64,000 bases of DNA, taken from assembly GCF_007641255.1 (NCBI RefSeq), contig NZ_CP036259.1, forward strand, positions 5,113,501 through 5,177,500, in the 5' to 3' direction. Each line of letters starts with the position of its first letter. The first letter of the stretch is position 1. Made by a program: the position numbers and the translations under genes. The stretch is from Sporomusa termitida. GTDB taxonomy: Bacteria; Bacillota; Negativicutes; Sporomusales; Sporomusaceae. Below are positions 25,501-32,659 of the stretch, one piece after another. The notes under the pieces were generated by a model. It was not told the origin of the DNA, made no database searches, and worked only from the letters and a program-made list of their open reading frames with translations.

Positions 25501-27077
25501 GGGGGAGCAGCATCATCGTTAAGTTTTAGTTTTTTTTGTTTTAAGGCTGTTTTTTTTACCTTGTTCCAGACTTTATGCCAACTATTGATGGCGGCGGCTG
25601 ATCTGGCTAACTGCCAGCCAGTGATAAGACCGGCTTCACGATGGGTCAGCCGGCTGGCTGAGGCCTTTACAAGCTCATGCAGGAGTGGTGGTGTGTAGGC
25701 AACATCCTGAACATTGCCTAATAAATCCTGAAGTTTTTCCAGGCGTTTGCTGAGCAAGCGGGTATTTTCAGGCAGAACGGGAGACAAGGAATCCAGCGTA
25801 TACCTAAGACGTTTGCCGGCAGTCCGGAGCTTCTGGACGGCCGGCAGATCGGTAAGGTCAAGTTCATCACCGAGGACCAGAAACTGTTGTAACCAGTGAG
25901 TTAAGCGAGTTAATAAAAAATCTTTAAATATTGGCGAGGCAGTTGCCGCATTTTTATCGGCCCAGGTTTCTATAAAAGCCCATAATCCTAACAGAGCAGG
26001 TGTCAGCTGGCCGCTAATGACAGCCCGATGGAGGCTGTCTCTTGCATTATCGTGTTTGGTGTCAATTAATGCTGCCAAACCTGATTTGCTTGCAGTTTGC
26101 GGGAGCATTTCCGCCATGTAATCAGCCATTTCCTCCCAGGCGGCACTAAATACATCCAGATCGCGCATATCCCCCAGTTTATTGCCCCAGATACTCAGTT
26201 TATCCTGCCAAAACAAATATTCCTCTATATCCAATAGCGGTTTGGCGAAATGGAGTAGTGCTTGCAGTTTGCGCAGAGCTATCCGGAAGTCATGCAGGGT
26301 CTCAGGATTGTCGGGACAGCTGATGTAGCTTTGCTGACCTGCGATTGCCTGGTGAATCGCGAAAACAATAATTTGGCAAAGAACCTTACAGGCTGGCAGG
26401 GCAGCACTCTTTTTTTTCAGGGGGGAGGGCTGTGGGGTATCATCAGCCCGAGCATCAGCCAACCCGGCCAATAGGGTTGCTCGGTACAGTTTGCTCTTTT
26501 GCTCCGGCAGTAGTGCAAACTCTGCGGCCAAAGCAGCTCCCAGCCAAACTAAATCCCGGGTGTGGCCTGCTTTTAGTTCAAGCTCAAGCTCTAAAATCTG
26601 TTGCTGCTTAGCGCCGGCGCAAATATTGCCATTGTCAAGTGCCAGTTCGATGCTGCTGCCGTTTGGCGTAATAATATCCAGCAGGTAGCGTTCAAAGTTA
26701 GTGCTGAATATGGGTTCTAACCGGCTGGAACCGGCGGCTTCGGCCAGGCGCCCGCCAATATCTGTAGTCAGAAATGGTTCAATGCTGGGGAGCGGGCTGT
26801 CTGTCGGAATGTTATACTCTTTACGCTGGTGCAGTCCGCCATCACTGGTACCGTCTGCCTTGACGGTCGCGATCCACTGCCTATCAGCCAGGCGCAGCCG
26901 GTAGGACAGGCGTGATTTTAGTAAACGCTGATCAGCTGTGTCGTAATAAGTGGTTTCAAGGCGCTGGGCAGAGGCGGGCTGAACAGACAGTTCTGTTAAC
27001 AACGGGGATGTTAGCAAACGCTCAATGCAGGCAGGGTCAGCCAGGCGTAATTTAAGTTCCGCTTCCGTGTTTGACAC
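25479..27077 (-). CDS. CYTH-CHAD fusion protein (inorganic triphosphatase / polyphosphate-binding)
   Basis: The protein has about 532 residues in two domains. Residues 1-210 are a CYTH tunnel-fold phosphohydrolase with the ExExK signature (EAELKLRL), YYDTADQRLLKSRLSYRLR and basic/acidic strands that bind triphosphate and metal. Residues 240-520 are CHAD, an all-helical domain with conserved histidines (LHDFRIALRKLQALLHF, KRLRYTLDSL) known to bind polyphosphate. E. coli YgiF has the same order and is an inorganic triphosphatase. GTG 27077 is chosen for its spacing to AGGAGG; TTG 27083 is possible. It ends against pstA in the pst locus, which suggests a phosphate-reserve role; no PhoP box is seen upstream. 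Confidence 0.9.
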   Translation of the reverse strand: MSNTEAELKLRLADPACIERLLTSPLLTELSVQPASAQRLETTYYDTADQRLLKSRLSYRLRLADRQWIATVKADGTSDGGLHQRKEYNIPTDSPLPSIEPFLTTDIGGRLAEAAGSSRLEPIFSTNFERYLLDIITPNGSSIELALDNGNICAGAKQQQILELELELKAGHTRDLVWLGAALAAEFALLPEQKSKLYRATLLAGLADARADDTPQPSPLKKKSAALPACKVLCQIIVFAIHQAIAGQQSYISCPDNPETLHDFRIALRKLQALLHFAKPLLDIEEYLFWQDKLSIWGNKLGDMRDLDVFSAAWEEMADYMAEMLPQTASKSGLAALIDTKHDNARDSLHRAVISGQLTPALLGLWAFIETWADKNAATASPIFKDFLLTRLTHWLQQFLVLGDELDLTDLPAVQKLRTAGKRLRYTLDSLSPVLPENTRLLSKRLEKLQDLLGNVQDVAYTPPLLHELVKASASRLTHREAGLITGWQLARSAAAINSWHKVWNKVKKTALKQKKLKLNDDAAPPKRSPEI

Positions 27078-27200
27078 AGGCAAAGCACCTCCTTTACAGT
27101 ATGTAATGTCCCAATAAGAATAATTTTATAGGTATTCGCCTTAGGACAGGCAAGGACCTTGTCCGGCAGAGGTTTTTTAATGTTTTTAATCAGAGAAAAA

Positions 27201-27360
27201 ATGACTCAAGAGAACCGTCCGAAACTGCTGAAAAAGTGCCACTCGTCCTCGAATACATACTATATATAGTTGTCCAATATAATTTCATTCTCAATATATT
27301 GTAGGAAATCGGTTTTAATATTGACTTTTTCAGTGGTTACGAACCGTCCCCTTGAGTCAT
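27201..27360. repeat. Inverted-repeat element covering the 3' end of the phospholipase gene
   Basis: The left arm starts ATGACTCAAG (27201) and runs to about 27236; the right arm ends CTTGAGTCAT (27360) and starts near 27325. The outer 10 bp are perfect, the remaining ~26 bp are imperfect, and both arms contain GAACCGTCC. The stop and last ~33 codons of the minus-strand phospholipase lie inside it. Confidence 0.65.
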
Positions 27361-28060
27361 GGTTAATACCGGACAGGGTGTAAAAGCGTTCAAACAAGCC
27401 AGCTGTTGTCCGCTGGGCGCGGGGTAAGAGGCAGGCGGTTACTGTATGAAAACGGGGCTGGTTCTCTTCCGTTAACCATTCGAGGTAATCGGCAGCGGCT
27501 AAGGCATTACTGACCAGCAAACTGTAGGGGTCTTTGTTGGCAGGGTATAAGCCCTGGTTTTCTACTGCGAACGCGGCATGATTCAGTCTGACCCAGCTCT
27601 CATATTCTTTATGGCCGGAGAAGAGTCTGGCCCGGGCGTGATGGGGGACACACAAGTCCTGCAGCAAATGCGCAGCCGCCCCCAGCAAGAACGCGGTTTT
27701 AGCAAAATCATGCTGTCTGGCGCTGTGTAAGGCAGCTTTAAAGTAAACCGAGAAACTATCAAGAGCGGTGGCAAATTGCCATAACCCCTTACCTGTCAGT
27801 GGTTCATAGTAATGGCTGACATTTTTCCAGCCTTTATCAGCCCACTGTACACCGGCATTGAGTTCGGTAAGGAACCGCTGCAGGAAACAGGCACAATGGG
27901 TAAAACCATCGTTATTCAAAATGATAATCGCTTGTTTGTTGAGGAATTCATGGGTTATACTGGGGCGGTCAAATAAGCTTTGCAAAGGACTGGCAGCAGC
28001 CAGCAGCAGGTTGGCTCCTGCCAGGTCTGCCTGTAGTGCGGGTAATGACACTGATTTCAT
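27260..28060 (-). CDS. Zinc-dependent phospholipase C family protein
   Basis: This 266-residue protein belongs to the Zn-dependent phospholipase C family, which cuts phospholipids to diacylglycerol and a phospho-headgroup. The family's metal ligands align one by one with Bacillus cereus PLC: His37 (ITHEFLN), Asp75 (WAD), His83 (SHYYEPLTGKG), His131 and Asp135 (AHLLQD), His141 (PHH), His150 and Glu154 (HKEYE). The end motif QRTTAGLFERFY also matches. The N-terminal Trp ligand of the secreted enzyme is not evident and no clear signal peptide is seen, so the protein may act inside the cell. Start 28060 is chosen from GGAGGAG. About 33 residues after the family end come from the inverted repeat. 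It follows the PhoP-box-controlled glycosyltransferase. Confidence 0.87.
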   Translation of the reverse strand: MKSVSLPALQADLAGANLLLAAASPLQSLFDRPSITHEFLNKQAIIILNNDGFTHCACFLQRFLTELNAGVQWADKGWKNVSHYYEPLTGKGLWQFATALDSFSVYFKAALHSARQHDFAKTAFLLGAAAHLLQDLCVPHHARARLFSGHKEYESWVRLNHAAFAVENQGLYPANKDPYSLLVSNALAAADYLEWLTEENQPRFHTVTACLLPRAQRTTAGLFERFYTLSGINHDSRGRFVTTEKVNIKTDFLQYIENEIILDNYI

Positions 28061-28099
28061 AGTCATCTCCTCCTATTTCAGGCCAGACCACCCGGTTTG

Positions 28100-29254
28100 T
28101 TAGCGCGATACAGCCGCTTCTGCGGGAGAGAGTTTTTGCCAGACTGTGGTTGCAATCGCTTTCGCCGCGGCCGGACGGCCAAGCATGGAGGCCATCTCCC
28201 GCATATAGTTTAATCGCTCAGGCGTAGTTATCAATTCATAGACACTACTTGCCAGCGTGTGCGTGTTTTCAATCCACAGTGCGGCCCCTTTTCTGGCCAG
28301 GTAGGCCGCATTTTCCTCTTCCTGGCCGGGTATCGCCTGATAAAGGAGCATGGGCAGCTGTACAGAGAGTGCTTCGCTGATTGTGAGTGCGCCTGGCTTG
28401 GTGATAAGTAAATTGGCGGCTGACATTAACTCCGGTATATGCCGGGTATAGCCAAGTACTTTGACCGGATGGATAAGGGCCTCGGCTTTGGCTGTGAGAT
28501 TTCGCCGCAGTGTGGCATTGCGGCCGGCGACAACGATTAAATTGAGTGGCAGCGGCAAAGTGTCAATAGTATGGACCGCCTGCTCCAGATCGCCCATTCC
28601 CAGGCCGCCGCCCATCATCAGGACAACCGGGTCATTGTTGGCAAACCCGAGTTCACGGCGAATTGCCGCTTGCTCAAAGGGTTCAGGCCGGCGGCAAAAT
28701 TTGGGTCCGACCGGAATGCCTGTGGCGTAAATGCGGTTAGGAGCAATGCCTTGTACTGCCAGCTGGTGTTTGAGTTCAGGGGTCGCAACAAAATATAGGT
28801 CAGTTTCGTTATAGCACCAGAGCCGATGAATGGCAAAATCAGTAATGACACCAATCAGCGGCACGTTGATTCGCCGGGTGCGTTTCAGATAGGCAGCGGC
28901 GCCACAGGGAAAAGGATGAGTGCAGATAATAGCATCCGGCCGATGGGTATTAATCAAGGTCAGCATACTGCGCTTCATGGCTATAGCCAGCAGGCTCTGC
29001 ACCTTACTGCCTGGCAGCGGCATCTGCGATAACCGGTATAATAGGTCATACATATCGGGAAACATATCAATCATTTTGAGATAGGCATCTTTTACCAGCG
29101 TATTCAGGTACGAATTCTGACCAGCCATGAAATCAACCAGCTGTGAGACCGCCGGCTGCTGATGCTGACTCTCCAGAGCCGTCTGAATAGCCCGGGCTGC
29201 CTGGGTATGACCGGAGCCCATTGATGCTGAGACTAATAAAATTTTAGCCGACAT
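28100..29254 (-). CDS. Diacylglycerol glycosyltransferase, MGDG-synthase/UgtP type (GT28)
   Basis: The 384-residue GT-B enzyme of family GT28 is predicted to move a sugar from a UDP-sugar to diacylglycerol, making glycolipids on the inner membrane face. The N-terminal MGDG-synthase domain has SASMGSGHTQAARAI and THPFPCGAAAYL; the C-terminal domain has MMGGGLGMGDL, VLGYTRHIPELMSAANLLIT, KPGALTISEAL and PGQEEENAAYL. The sugar (glucose or galactose) is not readable. GAGGTG precedes the ATG. The promoter carries three PhoP-box repeats, and the phospholipase gene follows after 39 nt in the same direction, so this is the first gene of a likely phosphate-starvation lipid operon. Confidence 0.88.
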   Translation of the reverse strand: MSAKILLVSASMGSGHTQAARAIQTALESQHQQPAVSQLVDFMAGQNSYLNTLVKDAYLKMIDMFPDMYDLLYRLSQMPLPGSKVQSLLAIAMKRSMLTLINTHRPDAIICTHPFPCGAAAYLKRTRRINVPLIGVITDFAIHRLWCYNETDLYFVATPELKHQLAVQGIAPNRIYATGIPVGPKFCRRPEPFEQAAIRRELGFANNDPVVLMMGGGLGMGDLEQAVHTIDTLPLPLNLIVVAGRNATLRRNLTAKAEALIHPVKVLGYTRHIPELMSAANLLITKPGALTISEALSVQLPMLLYQAIPGQEEENAAYLARKGAALWIENTHTLASSVYELITTPERLNYMREMASMLGRPAAAKAIATTVWQKLSPAEAAVSR

Positions 29255-29285
29255 AGTGGTTCACCTCGTTATTAATCTCATTTTT

Positions 29286-29339
29286 ATTCTAACAGATTTT
29301 ATGGGCCAGACTGTTAACGTCAGGTTAAGCGGGTGTTAA
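29286..29339 (-). promoter_or_regulatory. PhoP box and promoter of the glycolipid/phospholipase operon
   Basis: On the minus strand TTAACA, TTAACC and TTAACA lie at 29339-29334, 29328-29323 and 29317-29312 (11-nt period). TAGAAT at 29291-29286 follows after exactly 20 nt, the same geometry as the pstS promoter. Confidence 0.8.
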
Positions 29340-29349
29340 TTCTGCTAAG

Positions 29350-29403
29350 TAAAAAAACGCCCGCGTTCATTGCTTACGAATTTTGCAAACAAGAGCGGCG
29401 CGT
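29350..29403 (-). terminator. Terminator after the EAL/GGDEF gene
   Basis: On the minus strand ACGC-G-CCGC (bulged G) pairs with GCGGGCGT, followed by seven T residues. The loop is about 30 nt. Confidence 0.65.
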
Positions 29404-29409
29404 TGTCTG

Positions 29410-31332
29410 TTAATCTATATGAGGTTTGGTCTGCGTAGCGGCCCTGCGGCGGTCACAAACCAGGCAGGAACCGGTCTGCTGTTTCGCCAGTTTTTTGAGT
29501 TCAGCGGCTGCCTCGGCAATCTCCAGGTAATTGGTAAACTTATGTAGCCGATTGCTTACGACGGCAATGGAGATGGACATAATGGGGAAGTGCTCAGGCT
29601 GACCCTTGCGATTTTTAATCTCTAAATAACCTTTGCTCAAATCAGCGGCATGATATTGACCTTTGATCTCCCGGTCGAATAACCCGATAATGCTGGCAGC
29701 AAGGCTTGGAACATTATCGGGCTTGGTAATGAGAATAAAATCATCACCGCCAATATGACCGAGAAAGTCATCGACAGATCCGGATTTGCCGATACTGCGG
29801 CTTAACACCTGTGCGGTTAAGAGCAGTACTTTATCGCCGCGCTCAAAGCCATATTTATCATTGTACGCCTTAAAATTGTCAAGGTCAAGATACATAACCG
29901 CAAAAGGCTCACTGGTCTCGACAAGTTCTTTCAGACGGTCTTCAATCACCCAATTCCCCGGCAGGCCGGTGAGCGGATTGGAATTATGGGCCCGGCGGAT
30001 TTGGAGGTTAGTGATTTTGTTAAGCAGGGACATAATGGACACCACCCCCCAAAAAATTCCGTCTCTTACGACAATAATAAAGTCATAGAGATGAGAAGCC
30101 TCCCGGATCATCGCCATTTGCGAAACAGCCTCAAGCGGAAGTTCCGCATTGACGATAAGCGGGTGTTTATCCATAACGCGCTCAACCGGGCGGCGGTGAT
30201 AGAGCGATATGCCATAATTGGTTCCTAATTGATAATACAATTTATCTTTCATTAACAGGCCAACCGGACGGTCACCATCAACGATGACAATACCGCTGGT
30301 ATGTTCTTGTGTAAATATCTCCTCAACGACGCTGACAACAGTGGCAGGCGGGATTGCTGGGACTTGTTCGACAATTTCACCGATGTTTACCCCAAGACCC
30401 TTGCGGGAGCCGGATTTAGTCTGTACATCCCGGCAGTTGCACTCGGCAATTATTGCAAGCACCGCCGGCGATACTTCCGGTGGCGGCAAGCCAGGCCGTG
30501 CCAACAAAAAACCCTGACCATAGTGAACCCCTTTACTGATTAACATGGCCAGTTCGTCAGCTGTCTCAATCCCTTCGGCGATAATCTTGCTGTGAATAAC
30601 GGCAGCCAGCCTGGTCATGGCATCTACCATTGCCTGTTTTAGCGGATCTTTATCAACATCATGGACAAGAGAGCGGTCAAGCTTGATATAATTTGGCCTG
30701 AGTTCGGCAATGGACTGCAGGCTGGAATAGCCTGCCCCGGCGTCGTCGATTGCTATGCTGTAGCCTTGCGCCCGGTAATGGCTGAGTGATTTGCTAAAGC
30801 TGTCAAAGTCGGTAATGGCTGTACGTTCCGTAATTTCAAACGTAATCTGCTCGGGATTGAGGCCCTGCCTGATGACCAATGTTTTGGTCAGGCCGCCGCG
30901 GAAATCCGGGTCTTTGACAACCTCGGCATTCATATTTAGAAATAATCGCTGATCCCTGCCCAGGCTGGTTAAATGGCTGACTGCTGCTTCCCGGCAAATC
31001 TGTTCTAGCACCAGGAGTTTACCGTTATCGACGGCAACACGGAAAAGTTCGAGCGGATAGTGCAGCGGGCTGCCGGCCGGCCCCCGGCTCAAGGCTTCAA
31101 ATCCCATAATCCTCCCTGTATTCAGATTAACGATAGGCTGGTACACGGGGACAATTTCTTTATTTTTGATAATGGTTATGAGTTCTTCTTTGAGGTCTGC
31201 CGCTGTATCGTCTGGCCTGGGCGGTTGGGTCCCGCTAAAAAAAGACAGGCCGCCGGTGGGGAGCGCCGGTGTGTTGAACGCTACAATATTGTTATATAGG
31301 CCTTTTACCAACTGCAGCAGCTTACGCGGCAT
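29410..31332 (-). CDS. EAL-CBS-CBS-GGDEF cyclic-di-GMP protein
   Basis: The 640-residue cytoplasmic protein has an EAL phosphodiesterase domain first (EALSRG near 77, EITERTAI, KLDRSLV, AEGIET), a pair of CBS domains near 300-440, and a GGDEF cyclase domain last with GGDDF near 530. EAL catalytic residues look intact. GGDDF instead of GGDEF keeps two acidic residues and may still be active. CBS pairs usually bind adenine nucleotides and may tune the balance. Start 31332 is chosen because GGGAGG lies ahead of MPRKLLQLV; the frame is open upstream but that part covers promoter-like DNA. It is a single gene, divergent from the SpoIID-type gene. Confidence 0.9.
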   Translation of the reverse strand: MPRKLLQLVKGLYNNIVAFNTPALPTGGLSFFSGTQPPRPDDTAADLKEELITIIKNKEIVPVYQPIVNLNTGRIMGFEALSRGPAGSPLHYPLELFRVAVDNGKLLVLEQICREAAVSHLTSLGRDQRLFLNMNAEVVKDPDFRGGLTKTLVIRQGLNPEQITFEITERTAITDFDSFSKSLSHYRAQGYSIAIDDAGAGYSSLQSIAELRPNYIKLDRSLVHDVDKDPLKQAMVDAMTRLAAVIHSKIIAEGIETADELAMLISKGVHYGQGFLLARPGLPPPEVSPAVLAIIAECNCRDVQTKSGSRKGLGVNIGEIVEQVPAIPPATVVSVVEEIFTQEHTSGIVIVDGDRPVGLLMKDKLYYQLGTNYGISLYHRRPVERVMDKHPLIVNAELPLEAVSQMAMIREASHLYDFIIVVRDGIFWGVVSIMSLLNKITNLQIRRAHNSNPLTGLPGNWVIEDRLKELVETSEPFAVMYLDLDNFKAYNDKYGFERGDKVLLLTAQVLSRSIGKSGSVDDFLGHIGGDDFILITKPDNVPSLAASIIGLFDREIKGQYHAADLSKGYLEIKNRKGQPEHFPIMSISIAVVSNRLHKFTNYLEIAEAAAELKKLAKQQTGSCLVCDRRRAATQTKPHID

Positions 31333-31374
31333 AGAGAAATACCTCCCGGAAATAAGCGAGTACTGTTTACCTCC

Positions 31375-31418
31375 ATTATAAGCCAGCAGCTGGCAAAACT
31401 TTGTAATGATTGTGTTAA
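31375..31418 (-). promoter_or_regulatory. Promoter of the EAL/GGDEF gene with a weak PhoP-box-like pair
   Basis: On the minus strand TTAACA (31418-31413) and TTACAA (31406-31401) are 12 nt apart. A consensus TATAAT (31380-31375) follows 20 nt later. The -10 looks good; the PhoP reading is weak because the period is 12, not 11, and no third repeat is present. Confidence 0.35.
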
Positions 31419-31495
31419 CTTTTTGGAAATGTATGTAACCGGCTTTCATTTGCCATAATAACAGAGAAGTAAATGTTTAGTGAGGTGGATTTAGG

Positions 31496-32470
31496 ATGAA
31501 CAGAAAAAGCATTGTTTTTCTCACCATGATTGTGTTTGTTTGTCTGGCGCTTGCAGGCTGCAATAATCAGCCGCAGCAGAAACCGGAAACCCCGCCGATG
31601 TCTCCGAATGCATCAACCCCCCAGCCGGCAGATCCGCAGACTGAACCGGAAATTACTGTGTTTATGCATGAAACAGGGGAAAAGAAAAGCATGAAAATGG
31701 AAGAATATATTGCCGGGGTTGTGGCCGGGGAGATGAAAAATGACTGGCCGGTACAGGCGCTGGCCGCCCAGGCGATCATAGCCCGTACCTTTACCATTGA
31801 AGCCATTGATACTAAGGGCGGGGTTCCCGAACGAGGTACTCAGGCTTCAACTGATATTAAGGAGTTTCAGGCCTATAGTGCCAAGGATGTTAACGACAAT
31901 GTGAAAAAAGCGGTGGAAATGACGCGCGGTATGGTAATTACCCACCAGGGCACACCCATTAAAGGCTGGTTCCACGCATCTGCGGGCGGGGTTACAGCCA
32001 CTGCCAAAGAAGGGCTGAATTACCGGGAGGCCGAACCGCCCTATATCCAGTCAGTGCAGTCACCGGATGACCTGGCACCGGCTGATGTAAAAAAATGGAC
32101 AGTCGTTTTCCCGAAAGAAGCTGTTATTGCGGCAATGAATAAGCTGGGTAAACAGGTAAATGACATCAGCAGTATTCAGATTACGCAGAAAGGCCCTTCC
32201 GGCAGGGCGACAATGCTTATGGTCAATAAGGCGGTTGAGGTTTCCGGACCTGAACTCCGAGTCGCATTAGACAGCACCAAGCTAAAATCCATGTTGCTGG
32301 ATAAAATTGAAGTGAGTGAAGATAATGTAACCTTTGCCGGCAAAGGTTACGGCCATGGTGTCGGCATGTCGCAATGGGGCGCTCATAGTATGGCGAAAGC
32401 CGGCAAAAAACCGGAAGAGATAGTTACTCATTATTTTAAAGATGTACAGGTGGAAAAACGCTGGGATTAA
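31496..32470 (+). CDS. SpoIID/LytB-domain lipoprotein
   Basis: The protein has 324 residues. SpoIID is a lytic transglycosylase that cuts denuded glycan strands during engulfment. A signal peptide ends in a lipobox (LALAGC, Cys22), then a Pro-rich linker, then the SpoIID domain: EEYIAGVVAGEM holding the catalytic Glu, ALAAQAIIARTF, WFHASAGGVT and GYGHGVGMSQWGA. Bacillus SpoIID is membrane-anchored rather than a lipoprotein, so this may be a paralog, perhaps acting in germination since it lies just before the ger operon. GAGGTGG precedes the ATG. I avoid the symbol spoIID because the true ortholog usually lies elsewhere, next to spoIIQ-like genes. Confidence 0.85.
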   Translation: MNRKSIVFLTMIVFVCLALAGCNNQPQQKPETPPMSPNASTPQPADPQTEPEITVFMHETGEKKSMKMEEYIAGVVAGEMKNDWPVQALAAQAIIARTFTIEAIDTKGGVPERGTQASTDIKEFQAYSAKDVNDNVKKAVEMTRGMVITHQGTPIKGWFHASAGGVTATAKEGLNYREAEPPYIQSVQSPDDLAPADVKKWTVVFPKEAVIAAMNKLGKQVNDISSIQITQKGPSGRATMLMVNKAVEVSGPELRVALDSTKLKSMLLDKIEVSEDNVTFAGKGYGHGVGMSQWGAHSMAKAGKKPEEIVTHYFKDVQVEKRWD

Positions 32471-32517
32471 GGCCAGCACACACTTAGAGGCTGGGGAAAG
32501 CCGGAAGGAAAACAGTT

Positions 32518-32646
32518 ATGGCCAGAATTGCCTGCCGTGAAGGCGCCAATATTGCTGTTATTCCCGGCGTTCCCCCAGTCTGGTTGCATGGTGGTCTGCC
32601 GTTTTTCCCGGCTTTGGCTTCATTGCCTTGGGCAGCTACATGGTAA
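32518..32646 (+). CDS. Possible 42-residue small protein upstream of gerA
   Basis: The frame starts with ATG after AAGGAA (32504-32509, 8 nt upstream) and ends in TAA 13 nt before the gerA start. The peptide is rich in Pro, Trp and hydrophobic residues (IPGVPPVWLHGGLPFFP). No family is recognised. It fills an otherwise empty 189-nt gap and could be a leader peptide coupled to gerA or chance. Confidence 0.3.
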   Translation: MARIACREGANIAVIPGVPPVWLHGGLPFFPALASLPWAATW

Positions 32647-32659
32647 AGGGGGTCTGATA

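Noticed and set aside
32528..32659. N-terminal extension of gerA
   Set aside because: Not GerA-like; GTG 32660 has a ribosome binding site.
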